From: Kribbella jiaozuonensis
GTDB taxonomy: Bacteria > Actinomycetota > Actinomycetes > Propionibacteriales > Kribbellaceae
Length of the DNA: 64,000 bases
Assembly (NCBI RefSeq): GCF_005233875.1
Contig: NZ_SZPZ01000002.1
Span: 930,001 to 994,000 of the forward strand
Direction: 5' to 3'
In this document: positions 26,552-35,745 of the stretch, piece after piece
Layout of the letters: each line of letters starts with the position of its first letter
Position numbering within the stretch: the stretch's first letter is position 1
Program-made: the position numbers and the translations under genes
The notes under the pieces: model-generated
The model's input: only the letters and a program-made list of their open reading frames with translations
Told to the model about the DNA's origin: nothing
Databases searched by the model: none

Positions 26552-27889
26552 GTGGCTGAGGCAGGGCGGCACAGTCGCCACGGTGCTGCCCGACGCCGGT
26601 CGGGCCGGGTCTGGCCGATCCTGTTGTCGCTGGTTCTGGTCGGGGCCGCGGTCGCCGGTGGGCTCGCGCTGCATCGCTCGAGCCAGCACGCCGACGACGC
26701 CGCGGCCGGCGAGGCCAGTACGGCGAACGTCGACCTGGCTGCTCGGACCGCAGCCGTCGACGTCGTACTGAAGCGGCGCGCGCACGCCGTGCTGGCCGGC
26801 ACCGAGACGGAGTTCCTGGCCGACGTCGACCCCGCCAACACGCGACTGCTCGCGAGCCAGCGGACCCTGTTCACGAACCTTCGCCAGTTCGGCTTCGCCA
26901 AGCTGACCTACCAGCAGCTGGCCCAGCAGTACGACGACAGCGTCGTGCAGAGGGACGGCCCGACGACGTACCTGGTCGCCGTCGCGATGACGTACCAGAT
27001 CCGCGGGATCGACCTGGTCCCGGTCCGCGCGATGCTCGGGTACACCTTCACCCAGCGTCCGAACGGGACCTGGATGCTGGTCTCGGATTCCGACATCGAC
27101 AAGCGTCTCCCGCGCGGCTCGCACCAGGAGGCGTGGGACACCGGCCCGGTCCTGGTCAAGCGGGCGCCGCGCGTGCTCGTGGTCGTCGAGAAGGGCCAGG
27201 ACGCGCTGGCGGCGAAGCTGATCACGATGTCCGTCAGCGCCGTGCAGGCGGTCAGCAAGAACTGGCCCGGCGGGTGGAAGGGCTCCGGTGTCGTGATCGC
27301 GCTCGACGACAAGACCGTTCGCGGCGCGGACTACACCCAGCCGAAGAACGCCGAGGACGCGATCGCGATGGCGACCTGGGTGTACCGCACGCTGCCCGGC
27401 GAGGTCACCGCCGCGGGGGAGCGGGCCGACTCGTACGTCGTGATCAACCCGTTCAACCGCAACAAGGTCGACGCCCGCACGCTCGCCCACGAGTTCACCC
27501 ACGTCGCGACCGCGCCGTACGGTCCGTACGCGCCACGCTGGCTGGTCGAGGGCGCCGCGACGTACATCGAGTTCCTGCCGATGACCGGGCAGACCAACCT
27601 GGCGATCCCGCAGTACCGGCAGGACGTCCGGACGAAGTACCTCGCGAAGGCGAAGGGTCTGCCGGCGGACGCGACGTTCTTCGACCAGGCCGACAGCTCG
27701 TACCCGATGTCCTGGCTGGCGCTCGACTACCTGTTCACGCGGTTCGGCGGGACCGAGGTCGCCACGCTGTACCGCGAACTCGCGGCGATGGGCTCTACCC
27801 AGAAGGAACGCGACCGGATCATGCTCGAACATATCGGGATGACCGAGTCGGGACTTTTCACTGCCCTGAAGGCTGCCGCGGCAGCATAA
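26552..27889 (+). CDS. Membrane-anchored or secreted HExxH metallopeptidase-like protein, paralogue A
   Basis: A 445-residue protein. A basic N-terminus plus a hydrophobic segment (VWPILLSLVLVGAAVAGGLA, about 20-39) makes a signal anchor. A domain at about 60-190 (VLKRRAHAVLAGTETEFLADV, LFTNLRQFGFAKL, YLVAVAMTYQIRG) looks NTF2-like. The catalytic domain has HEFTH at 313-317 and WLVEG with Glu333, 16 residues after the second His, as in gluzincins, then YPMSWLALDYL. It is probably a Zn-dependent extracytoplasmic peptidase; the substrate is unknown. The GTG start is 28 bp after dxs, with a weak ribosome-binding site. Two paralogues follow at 27956 and 30919. Confidence 0.72.
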   Translation: MAEAGRHSRHGAARRRSGRVWPILLSLVLVGAAVAGGLALHRSSQHADDAAAGEASTANVDLAARTAAVDVVLKRRAHAVLAGTETEFLADVDPANTRLLASQRTLFTNLRQFGFAKLTYQQLAQQYDDSVVQRDGPTTYLVAVAMTYQIRGIDLVPVRAMLGYTFTQRPNGTWMLVSDSDIDKRLPRGSHQEAWDTGPVLVKRAPRVLVVVEKGQDALAAKLITMSVSAVQAVSKNWPGGWKGSGVVIALDDKTVRGADYTQPKNAEDAIAMATWVYRTLPGEVTAAGERADSYVVINPFNRNKVDARTLAHEFTHVATAPYGPYAPRWLVEGAATYIEFLPMTGQTNLAIPQYRQDVRTKYLAKAKGLPADATFFDQADSSYPMSWLALDYLFTRFGGTEVATLYRELAAMGSTQKERDRIMLEHIGMTESGLFTALKAAAAA

Positions 27890-27901
27890 AGCGCGGTGGG
27901 T

Positions 27902-27938
27902 CGAGTAGGGTAGCCCGGCTGCGACCATCGGGTACTCG
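27902..27938 (+). promoter_or_regulatory. Leader hairpin adjoining the Shine-Dalgarno of paralogue B
   Basis: CGAGTA (27902-27907) pairs with TACTCG (27933-27938), and GGGTAGCCC forms an inner hairpin. The 3' arm runs directly into GGAGGGGAAC, the ribosome-binding site of the GTG at 27956. This is a weaker version of the hairpin at 30870. Confidence 0.35.
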
Positions 27939-27955
27939 GAGGGGAACGACCCGAA

Positions 27956-29311
27956 GTGAGTGCAACGACGCCTGTTTCAGGGCCGCCCACCGGCCCCCGC
28001 CGCTGGCTGGGGCTCGTTCTGGCGGTGGCCCTTGTCTCGGGCGGCGTGGTGTACACCGTTGAAGAGCGCGAGCGCGACGCACGCGATCGGCCGACTGCGA
28101 TCCAGACCGCCACACCGACTGCTCCGAAGGCGACGAAGCCCTCGCGGATCGCCGCGCAGATCGCCGCGCGCCGGGTCGCCGTCGACTCGATCCTGCTCCG
28201 CCGCGCGCAGGCCGTGCAGACGGGCAACGAGGCGTTGTTCCTGGCCGATGTGGATCCGGCCAACAAGAAGCTGCGGGCCGACCAGAAGATCCTGTTCGCG
28301 AACCTGGTCGAGATCGGCTTCAGCGAGGTCGGGTACAGCCAGGCCGAGGAGCGTTTCAACCCGGCCGTGGTGCGCGCTCACGGCGGTACGACGTACCTCG
28401 TGCGGGTGCTGATGCGGTACCAGATCCCGAAGGTCGACTTCACGCCGGTGACGACCGAGCTCGGCTACACGTTCATCTCCAAGGCCGGCCGTTGGCTGCT
28501 CACCGACGACGACGATCTGGACAGCGATCTCGGTCCGGGCGCGCACCGCGAGGCGTGGGACCTGGGCCGGATCGAGGTGCAGCGCGGCCCGCGGGTGCTC
28601 GTGGTGGTCGAGAAGGGCGACACGAGGCGCGGGCGGGCGATCGTGGCCGCCGCGACCGAGGGCCTGAACGAGGTGACGGCGTACTGGCCGCGCAGGTGGA
28701 ACGGCTCGGTACTCGTGGTCGCGCTCGACGAGACCGACGTACGCGATGCGCGGTTCGCCGACGAGGACATCGAGTCCGCGGCCAGCACCGGTTCGACGTT
28801 CTCCTCGCTGCCCGGTCAGGACACCGCAGACGGTACGGTCGCCGGCGGGTACATCGTCGTCAACCCGAACGAGCGTGATCGCGTCGACGAGATCCTGCTG
28901 TCGCACGAGATCACCCATGTCGCCACCGCGGACCTCGGCGGATACGAACCGCTATGGCTGGCCGAAGGCGCCGCGGAGTACGTGTCCTGGAAGGGCATCG
29001 AGGCGATCAGCGGACCTGGTGAGGTCAGCAAATGGGAGCAGGAGGTCATCGACGAGGCGCTGCCGCAACTGTCCGCGCTGCCGAGCGATGCCGGCTTCTA
29101 CCAGAACTCCGCCGACGTGTACGGCGTGAGCTGGCTCGCCGTCCGGTACCTCGTCCAGCGGATCGGACTCGACAAGGTCGAGGACCTGTACGAGGACATG
29201 GCGATGAACGGTACCGACCAGGCCGCGCGGGACCGGATCCTGATGGAACGCACCGGTCTCACCGAGGCGACGCTGTGGACGTCGCTGGCGACGTATACGC
29301 CGCAACGCTGA
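27956..29311 (+). CDS. Secreted HExxH metallopeptidase-like protein, paralogue B
   Basis: A 451-residue protein. The signal sequence is at residues 15-32 (LGLVLAVALVSGGVVYTV). The NTF2-like part has ILLRRAQAVQTGNEALFLADV, ILFANLVEIGFSEV and TYLVRVLMRYQIP. The catalytic motif HEITH is at 317-321, with the third ligand Glu in WLAEGAAEYV. YGVSWLAVRYLV near 385 matches the SWLAL block of copy A. It is probably an extracytoplasmic zinc peptidase; the family name is unknown to me. The GTG at 27956 has GGAGGGG upstream, 67 bp after copy A, so the two form one transcription unit or closely spaced ones. Confidence 0.72.
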   Translation: MSATTPVSGPPTGPRRWLGLVLAVALVSGGVVYTVEERERDARDRPTAIQTATPTAPKATKPSRIAAQIAARRVAVDSILLRRAQAVQTGNEALFLADVDPANKKLRADQKILFANLVEIGFSEVGYSQAEERFNPAVVRAHGGTTYLVRVLMRYQIPKVDFTPVTTELGYTFISKAGRWLLTDDDDLDSDLGPGAHREAWDLGRIEVQRGPRVLVVVEKGDTRRGRAIVAAATEGLNEVTAYWPRRWNGSVLVVALDETDVRDARFADEDIESAASTGSTFSSLPGQDTADGTVAGGYIVVNPNERDRVDEILLSHEITHVATADLGGYEPLWLAEGAAEYVSWKGIEAISGPGEVSKWEQEVIDEALPQLSALPSDAGFYQNSADVYGVSWLAVRYLVQRIGLDKVEDLYEDMAMNGTDQAARDRILMERTGLTEATLWTSLATYTPQR

Positions 29312-29381
29312 GTGGCGGTTTGACCTCGCGCTGTCAGAGAGGCAACCTCGAAGGGTTCCGTCCACCTTTGAGGAGGCGCAG

Positions 29382-30863
29382 ATGAGTCTTGTGCGGAAGA
29401 AGACGATCGAGCAGTCGATCGCCGACACGGACGAGCCGGAGTACCAGCTCAAGAAACGCCTCACAGCAATCGACCTGACCGTCTTCGGCATCGGCGTGAT
29501 CATCGGCGCCGGCATCTTCACCCTGACCGGCCGCGCGGCCAAGCTGTACGCCGGTCCGGGGATCGCACTGTCGTTCGTACTGGCCGCGGTCTGCTGTGCG
29601 CTGGCCGCGTTGTGCTACGCCGAGTTCTCGTCCACCGTGCCGGTGTCGGGTTCGGCGTACACGTTCTCGTACTTCGCCCTCGGCGAGATCTTCGCCTGGA
29701 TCATCGGCTGGGACCTGCTGCTCGAGTTGATGCTCGGGGCAAGCGTCGTGGCGCAGGGCTGGTCGACGTACGCCGCCTTGTTCCTCGATCAGATCGGGTT
29801 GGGCTGGCCGTCGTCGATCGGGCCCGACAGCCATGTGAACGTCCTGGCGATGCTGCTCGTGCTGGTGCTGGCGACACTGGCGACGATCGGGATCAAGGAG
29901 TCGCTGCGGGTCAACCTGGTGCTGGTCGGCATCAAGCTGTTCGTGGTCCTGTTCGTGATCATCGCCGGGCTGTTCTACATCAAGGGCTCGAACCTGTCGC
30001 CGTTCATCCCGCCGAGCGTGCCCGCCCCCAACGGCGACGTCACGATCACCACGCCGCTGTTCCAGGCGCTGTTCGGGTTCACGCCGTCGACGTTCGGCGT
30101 GATGGGTCTGGTGTCGGGTGCGTCGCTGGTGTTCTTCGCGTTCATCGGATTCGACGTGGTCGCGACGACCGCTGAAGAGGCGAAGAACCCGCAGCGCGAC
30201 CTGCCGCGCGGCATCATCGGCTCGCTGGCGATCTGCACCGTGCTGTACGTGCTGGTCTGCATCGTCATCACCGGCATGGTGAAGTACACCGACATCAACG
30301 GCGAAGCCGCGCTGGCCGAGGCGTTCCGCTCGGTCGGCCGGGGTGGTTTCGCGACGCTGATCTCCGCGGGTGCGGTCGCCGGTCTGACCACCGTCGTACT
30401 GACGCTGATGATCGGTGCGGCGCGCGTCGTGTTCGCGATGAGCCGCGACCACCTGATGCCCCGTCAGCTCGGCAAGACGCACCCGAAGTGGGGTACGCCG
30501 TACCGCCTGACGATCGGGATCGGCATCGTCGTCGCGATCATCGCCGGCGTCACCCCGATCGGCAAGCTGGAAGAGATGGTGAACATCGGCACGCTGGCCG
30601 CGTTCACGCTGGTGTCGATCGCCGTACCGCTGCTGCGGAAGAGCCGGCCGGACATCAAGCGGTCGTTCACGGTGCCGGGCAACCCGGTCGTGCCGATCCT
30701 GGCCGCGGTCATCTGCGTGTACCTGATGCTGAACCTGTCGCTGGAGACCTGGCTGCGGTTCGCGATCTGGATGGTGCTCGGGTTCGCGGTCTACGCGTTG
30801 TACGGCTACCGGCGTAGCCGGGTCGGCCTCGAGGAGAAGACCGGCGAGGCGCAGAAGGCGTGA
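29382..30863 (+). CDS. APC-family amino-acid permease (cationic amino-acid transporter type)
   Basis: A 493-residue inner-membrane protein with about twelve hydrophobic segments. The N-terminus reads KKRLTAIDLTVFGIGVIIGAG, the unwound-helix glycine motif of APC transporters. AALCYAEFSSTVPVSGSAYTF and FFAFIGFDVVATTAEEAKNPQRD are typical of the CAT/YfnA group. It probably imports an amino acid by H+ symport; the specificity is open. ATG 29382 has GAGGAGG upstream. It separates peptidase paralogues B and C; the gap to B contains TTGACC at 29320 that might be its own -35. Confidence 0.9.
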   Translation: MSLVRKKTIEQSIADTDEPEYQLKKRLTAIDLTVFGIGVIIGAGIFTLTGRAAKLYAGPGIALSFVLAAVCCALAALCYAEFSSTVPVSGSAYTFSYFALGEIFAWIIGWDLLLELMLGASVVAQGWSTYAALFLDQIGLGWPSSIGPDSHVNVLAMLLVLVLATLATIGIKESLRVNLVLVGIKLFVVLFVIIAGLFYIKGSNLSPFIPPSVPAPNGDVTITTPLFQALFGFTPSTFGVMGLVSGASLVFFAFIGFDVVATTAEEAKNPQRDLPRGIIGSLAICTVLYVLVCIVITGMVKYTDINGEAALAEAFRSVGRGGFATLISAGAVAGLTTVVLTLMIGAARVVFAMSRDHLMPRQLGKTHPKWGTPYRLTIGIGIVVAIIAGVTPIGKLEEMVNIGTLAAFTLVSIAVPLLRKSRPDIKRSFTVPGNPVVPILAAVICVYLMLNLSLETWLRFAIWMVLGFAVYALYGYRRSRVGLEEKTGEAQKA

Positions 30864-30869
30864 TTCAGA

Positions 30870-30911
30870 CCCCTCGGATGGTCGGCTAGGATCAGCCGAC
30901 CATCCGAGGGG
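30870..30911 (+). promoter_or_regulatory. 18-bp perfect inverted repeat that buries a Shine-Dalgarno
   Basis: CCCCTCGGATGGTCGGCT (30870-30887) pairs perfectly with 30894-30911 around a 6-nt loop. The 3' arm ends in GAGGGG, 7 nt before ATG 30919, so folding would hide the ribosome-binding site of peptidase C. It begins 7 nt after the permease stop and may also act as that gene's terminator; no U-tract follows. Confidence 0.75.
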
Positions 30912-30918
30912 AACACCA

Positions 30919-32226
30919 ATGAATCACCCGAAACGCCTGTTCGCAGGCGTTGCCGTGCTGGCGCTTGCTGCGTCCGGTGCGGTTGTCGCCGTACGGGCCC
31001 GGAACGGCGAGGCACCAGCTGGTGGTAGTGCCGTCGCGGCGGTCGCGATGGGGGCGACTTCGCCGACGCCGGGGGAGCTCGGTCCGGCTGAAGAGTTGGC
31101 GCGCAAGCAGGCGATCGACGCGGTGCTGGCGCGGCGATCCACCGCCGTACTCAAGGGTGATTTGAAGGGGTTCCTGGCTTCGGTCGATCCGAAGCAGGCC
31201 GAGTTGGTTGCGCGTGAGCGGCTGCTGTTCGTGAACCTGCGGAAGTTCGGGTTCAGGTCGCTGAAGTACTTCACCGCGGATGCGTTCCGGCCGGTGCCTG
31301 GGTTGGTTTCGAAGTTCGGGCCGACGACGTTCTCGACGCGGGTGATGATGCGGTACCAGTTGGTGGGGCTGGATCCGCAGCCGGTGCAGACGGATCTCGG
31401 ATACACGTTCGTCCAGCGGGCCGGCGCGTGGGTGCTTGTCGACGACACCGGGACGGACGAGAACCTCAGCCGCGACGGCCATCGTCAGCCGTGGGACTTC
31501 GACGAGGTCCAGGTGGTACGGCGGGGCACGGTGGTCGTTGTCGTGGACAAACGGGAAGCGAGCCTGGGTACGAAGGTCGCGCAGGTGGCGGAGAAGGCGG
31601 TCAAGTCGGTCCGCAAGCACTGGGCCCGGCCGTGGAACGGCGCCGTACTGGTGGTGGCGATGCCGCAGGACCGCGTCATGTCGACGATCTGGACCGCCGG
31701 GACCGGCGACGGTTGGACGATCGCGGCGAAGGCGGTCACCCTCTACGAGGGCGAGCAACTGGGCAAGCCGATCGGGCCACCCATCGGCAGCCGGATCGTC
31801 ATCAATCCTGCACTTCGCAAGCGCCTCGACAAGGATCTGCTGGTGCACGAGATGACGCACGTCGCGACGTCGACGCTCGGCATCTACACACCGATCTGGA
31901 TGGTGGAGGGCATGGCGGAGTACGTCCGCTGCCGCTCGATCGAGGACGACCCGCACTGGTCGGTCGACCCGTACCGCAAGCGCGTGAAGTCGGCGTACCT
32001 CCCGAGGCTCACCGCACTACCCGACACCACCCTCTTCGACACCGACGCAGACCGCGCCTACGGCAGCAGCTGGTGGATCGTCGAATACCTGGCCAACAAA
32101 CTAGGCGAGAAAAAACTAGCCACCCTCTACACCGACATGTCCCAACACGGCGCCCCAGCCCTCAAGAAAGACACCGGCCTAACCCCAGCCCAAATAGTCG
32201 CCGGCGCCAAGAAGTTCAAAGGCTAA
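30919..32226 (+). CDS. Secreted HExxH metallopeptidase-like protein, paralogue C
   Basis: A 435-residue protein. A Sec-type signal peptide is at residues 1-25 (FAGVAVLALAASGAVVAV). The shared N-terminal domain has VLARRSTAVLKGDLKGFLASV, LFVNLRKFGFRSL and FSTRVMMRYQLV. The catalytic motif HEMTH is at 310-314, with Glu in WMVEGMAEYV and then YGSSWWIVEYL. It resembles copies A and B along its whole length, so all three came from duplication. A zinc-peptidase function is inferred from the motif only. Translation may be gated by the hairpin at 30870-30911. Confidence 0.72.
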   Translation: MNHPKRLFAGVAVLALAASGAVVAVRARNGEAPAGGSAVAAVAMGATSPTPGELGPAEELARKQAIDAVLARRSTAVLKGDLKGFLASVDPKQAELVARERLLFVNLRKFGFRSLKYFTADAFRPVPGLVSKFGPTTFSTRVMMRYQLVGLDPQPVQTDLGYTFVQRAGAWVLVDDTGTDENLSRDGHRQPWDFDEVQVVRRGTVVVVVDKREASLGTKVAQVAEKAVKSVRKHWARPWNGAVLVVAMPQDRVMSTIWTAGTGDGWTIAAKAVTLYEGEQLGKPIGPPIGSRIVINPALRKRLDKDLLVHEMTHVATSTLGIYTPIWMVEGMAEYVRCRSIEDDPHWSVDPYRKRVKSAYLPRLTALPDTTLFDTDADRAYGSSWWIVEYLANKLGEKKLATLYTDMSQHGAPALKKDTGLTPAQIVAGAKKFKG

Positions 32227-32230
32227 AGCT

Positions 32231-32274
32231 GCTGGGGGCCGGAGCGGGCTTCCGGCGCCGCACCGACCCCCAGC
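32231..32274. terminator. Bidirectional terminator hairpin
   Basis: GCTGGGGG (32231-32238) pairs with CCCCCAGC (32267-32274), with CCGG/CCG extending the stem past a bulge. It lies between the convergent peptidase C and fadB genes and is followed by GGTTTA. Confidence 0.65.
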
Positions 32275-32277
32275 GGT

Positions 32278-34389
32278 TTAGATGAGGCTGGCTGTGCCTC
32301 GGGGGAGGAAGCGGGTGCCGTTGGTCTTTTCGGCGATGCCGGTGCGGTCTAGGTAGGGGGTGATGCCGCCTAGGTGGAAGGGCCAGCCGGCGCCAAGGAG
32401 GAGGCAGAGGTCGATGTCTTGGGCCTCGGCTACTACGCCTTCGTCGAGCATGATCTTGATTTCTTCGGCCAGGGCGGTGAGGACGCGGTTGCGGAGTTCG
32501 TCGGCGGTGGAGGGCTTGTCGCCGACCGATACCAGGGCCTCGACCTCCGGGTCGACTACCGGCTTGCCTTCCGGCCAGACGTAGAACGAACTCTTGCCTG
32601 CGGCAACGACCTTGGCGAGGTTCGAGGACACCGCGAACCGCTCCGGGTACGCGCGGTTCATCGTCTCCGCGACGTGCAGCGCGACCGGCAGCCCGACCAG
32701 TTGCAGCAGGACGAACGGCGGCATCGGCAGGCCGAGTGCGGACAGTGCACGGTCGGCATCCGGGATCGGCGTACCTTCGTCCACCGCCGCGCTGACCTCG
32801 CCGAGGAAGCGCGTCAGCAGCCGGTTCACCACGAACGCCGGCGCGTCCTTCACCAGCACGCACGACTTCTTCAACGTCTTGCCAACCGCAAAAGCCGTCG
32901 CCAGCGAAGCGTCGTCCGTCCGGTCCGCCCGGATGATCTCCAGCAGCGGCAGCACCGCGACCGGGTTGAAGAAGTGGAACCCGACGACCCGCTCCGGGTG
33001 CTCCAGGTCCGCCGCCATCTCGGTCACCGACAACGACGAGGTGTTGGTCGCCAGCACAGCGTCCGGCCGGATGATCTTCTCCAGGTCGGCGAAGATCGTC
33101 TTCTTCAGCTGCAGCTCCTCGAACACGGCCTCGATCACGAAGTCCGCGTCCGCGAACACGCTCTTGTCCACCGACCCGGTGACGAGCGCCTTCAGCTGGT
33201 TCGCCTTGTCCGCGCGCACCCGGCCCTTCGCGAGCAGCTTGTCGATCTCACCGTGCACGTACCCGACGCCACGATCCACCCGCTCCTGGTCGAGATCCGT
33301 GAGTACGACGGGAACCTCCAGCCGCCGCGCGAACAGCAACGCCAACTGACCCGCCATCAGACCCGCGCCGACCACACCGACCTTCGTCACCGGCCGCGCC
33401 AGCGACTTGTCCGGCGCACCAGCCGGCCGCTTGGCCCGCTTGTTCACCAGGTCGAACGCGTACAGCCCGCTCCGCAGCTCCTCGCTCATGATCAGATCCG
33501 CGAGCGCCTCGTCCTCGGCCGCGAACCCACGATCCCGGTCGTTGTCGCGAGCCGCCGCGATCAACTCCAGCGCCCGGTACGGCGCCGGGGCCGCCCCGCT
33601 CACCTTCAGATCGGCAAAAGCCTTGCCCCGGGCAACCGCCGCGTCCCACCCGTCTCCGCGGTCGATCGGAGCCCGCTCGACAACGACAGACCCCGTCAGC
33701 ACCTTCGAGGCCCACAGCAACGACTGCTCGAGGAAATCCGCCGACTCCAGCAGTACGTCGCCGATGCCGAGCTTCACCGCCTCCGGCCCGCTGAGCATCT
33801 TGTTCTGGTTCAGCGCGTTCTCGACGACGACCTTGACCGCGTTGTCCGCGCCGATCAGGTTCGGCAGCAGGAAGTTGCCACCCCAGCCCGGGATCAGGCC
33901 GAGGAAGACCTCCGGCGTCGACAGCATCCCAGCCGCGACCGACACGGTGCGGTACGACGCGTGCAGCGCGACCTCGAGCCCACCGCCCAGCGCCACACCG
34001 TTCACGAACGCGAACGACGGCTTGCCCCCGTCGACCAGCTTCCGCATCACGCCGTGCCCGATCTTCCCGAGCGCCAGCGCCTGCTCCCGATCGGCCAGCT
34101 TCGGTACGCCGGTCAGGTCCGCACCCGCGGCGAGGATGAACGGCTTGCCGGTCACACCGATCGCGACGATCTCGTCCCGCGCCAGCGCCGCGCCCAGAGC
34201 AGCGTTCAGCGACCCCAGACCCTTGGGCCCGAAGGTGTTCGGCTTGGTGTGGTCGTGCCCGTTGTCCAGCGTGATGAGCGCCATCGTCCCGGCCTTGTTA
34301 GGCAGTACGACATCCCGCGAGTGCGCCAGCGTGACAACCTCGTCGGTCGACAGGGCAGAAGCGCTGTCGATCAGTTCCTGCAAGCTCAC
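32278..34389 (-). CDS. fadB: Enoyl-CoA hydratase/3-hydroxyacyl-CoA dehydrogenase (beta-oxidation alpha subunit)
   Basis: A 703-residue bifunctional enzyme of fatty-acid beta-oxidation. The crotonase domain occupies about 15-220 (GKPFILAAGADLTGVP oxyanion-hole segment; VNGVALGGGLEVALH). The NAD-binding 3-hydroxyacyl-CoA dehydrogenase domain starts near 335 (VGVVGAGLMAGQLAL), with the catalytic His in GFHFFNPV. Two C-terminal helical HCDH domains follow. GTG 34389 overlaps the fadA stop by 4 bp, so hydratase/dehydrogenase and thiolase are made together, as expected for the trifunctional complex. Confidence 0.94.
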   Translation of the reverse strand: MSLQELIDSASALSTDEVVTLAHSRDVVLPNKAGTMALITLDNGHDHTKPNTFGPKGLGSLNAALGAALARDEIVAIGVTGKPFILAAGADLTGVPKLADREQALALGKIGHGVMRKLVDGGKPSFAFVNGVALGGGLEVALHASYRTVSVAAGMLSTPEVFLGLIPGWGGNFLLPNLIGADNAVKVVVENALNQNKMLSGPEAVKLGIGDVLLESADFLEQSLLWASKVLTGSVVVERAPIDRGDGWDAAVARGKAFADLKVSGAAPAPYRALELIAAARDNDRDRGFAAEDEALADLIMSEELRSGLYAFDLVNKRAKRPAGAPDKSLARPVTKVGVVGAGLMAGQLALLFARRLEVPVVLTDLDQERVDRGVGYVHGEIDKLLAKGRVRADKANQLKALVTGSVDKSVFADADFVIEAVFEELQLKKTIFADLEKIIRPDAVLATNTSSLSVTEMAADLEHPERVVGFHFFNPVAVLPLLEIIRADRTDDASLATAFAVGKTLKKSCVLVKDAPAFVVNRLLTRFLGEVSAAVDEGTPIPDADRALSALGLPMPPFVLLQLVGLPVALHVAETMNRAYPERFAVSSNLAKVVAAGKSSFYVWPEGKPVVDPEVEALVSVGDKPSTADELRNRVLTALAEEIKIMLDEGVVAEAQDIDLCLLLGAGWPFHLGGITPYLDRTGIAEKTNGTRFLPRGTASLI

Positions 34390-35585
34390 TTGGCCGCACC
34401 TTCCCAGTTGGGGTTCTCCCAGATGACGGTTCCGCCCATGCCGAGGCCGACGCACATGGTGGTGAGGCCGTAGCGGACCTCGGGGCGCTGCTCGAACTGC
34501 TTGGCCAGCTGGTTCATCAGCCGGACCCCGGACGACGCCAGCGGGTGGCCGTAGGCGATCGCACCGCCGTACGGGTTGACCCGCGGGTCGTCGTCGGCGA
34601 TGCCGTAGTGCTCCAGGAACGCCAGCACCTGCACGGCGAACGCCTCGTTCACCTCGAAGGCCTGGATGTCGTCGATGGTCAGGCCGGCCAGCTTCAGCGC
34701 CTTCTCGGTCGCCGGGATCGGGCCGACGCCCATCACCTCGGGCTCGACGCCGGCGAAGGCGTACGAGACCAGCTTCATCTTCGGCGTCAGCCCGAGCTCC
34801 TCAGCGGCCTCCGCCGACGTCAGCACGCACGCGGTCGCGCCGTCGTTGATACCCGCCGAGTTGCCCGCGGTGACCCGCCCGTGCGGACGGAACGGCGTCT
34901 TCAGCGAAGCCAGGTCCTCGACCGTCGTCCCGGGCCGCATCGGCTCGTCGGTGCTCGCAAGGCCCCAGCCCTGCTCGGCCGACCGGGTCGCGACCGGCAC
35001 CAGGTCCGGCTGGATCAGGTCGTTGGCGTAGGCCTTCGCGGCCTTCTCCTGGGACGCCGCGGCGTACGCGTCGGCGCGATCCTTGGTGATGCCGGGGAAC
35101 CGGTCGTGCAGGTTCTCCGCGGTCGACCCCATCACCAGGGCAGAGGTGTCGACCAGCTTCTCGGAGATGATCCGGGGGTTCGGGTCCACGCCCTCGCCCA
35201 TCGGGTGCCGGCCCATGTGCTCGACGCCGCCGGCGATCACCACGTCGTACGCACCGAACGCGACTCCGGCCGCGGTGGTGGTGACCGCGGTCATCGCGCC
35301 CGCGCACATCCGGTCGATGGCGTAGCCGGGCGTGGTGTTCGGCAGACCGGCCAGCAGGGCCGCGGTCCGGCCGATGGTCAGGCCCTGATCGCCGATCTGG
35401 GTGGTGGCCGCGATCGCGACCTCGTCCACGCGTTCCGGGGGGAGACCCGGGTTCCGCCGCAGCAGCTCCCGGATGCACTTGATCACCAGGTCGTCGGCGC
35501 GGGTTTCGGCGTACTGGCCCTTGGCCTTGCCGAACGGGGTGCGAACGCCGTCGACGAAGACGACATCGCGGATCTCACGGGGCAC
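34386..35585 (-). CDS. fadA: Acetyl-CoA acyltransferase (thiolase)
   Basis: A 399-residue thiolase that cleaves 3-ketoacyl-CoA with CoA in the last step of beta-oxidation. The nucleophilic Cys is in IDRMCAGAMTAV (about 92). The second catalytic set is VNEAFAVQ, GGAIAYGHPLASSG (His) and LTTMCVGLGMG (Cys). GTG 35585 is chosen because GAGGAGGG precedes it; an upstream in-frame extension has no thiolase sequence. It is the first gene of the fadA-fadB operon and divergent from the gene at 35746, with 160 bp between them. Confidence 0.95.
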   Translation of the reverse strand: MPREIRDVVFVDGVRTPFGKAKGQYAETRADDLVIKCIRELLRRNPGLPPERVDEVAIAATTQIGDQGLTIGRTAALLAGLPNTTPGYAIDRMCAGAMTAVTTTAAGVAFGAYDVVIAGGVEHMGRHPMGEGVDPNPRIISEKLVDTSALVMGSTAENLHDRFPGITKDRADAYAAASQEKAAKAYANDLIQPDLVPVATRSAEQGWGLASTDEPMRPGTTVEDLASLKTPFRPHGRVTAGNSAGINDGATACVLTSAEAAEELGLTPKMKLVSYAFAGVEPEVMGVGPIPATEKALKLAGLTIDDIQAFEVNEAFAVQVLAFLEHYGIADDDPRVNPYGGAIAYGHPLASSGVRLMNQLAKQFEQRPEVRYGLTTMCVGLGMGGTVIWENPNWEGAAK

Positions 35586-35745
35586 GAGTGCCCTCCTCTG
35601 GGGAGTCGGGAAAGCTACCCAAAGGCTACCCGTGAGTAACAGAAGTGCCAAACACCCTGTGGCTGTGGAGCTGCTCACAGCAACCCGTGGCGTACTGCGG
35701 GGAATCGGCGCATGCTGGGGGCAGGTAGCTATGGGGAGCCGTTCA

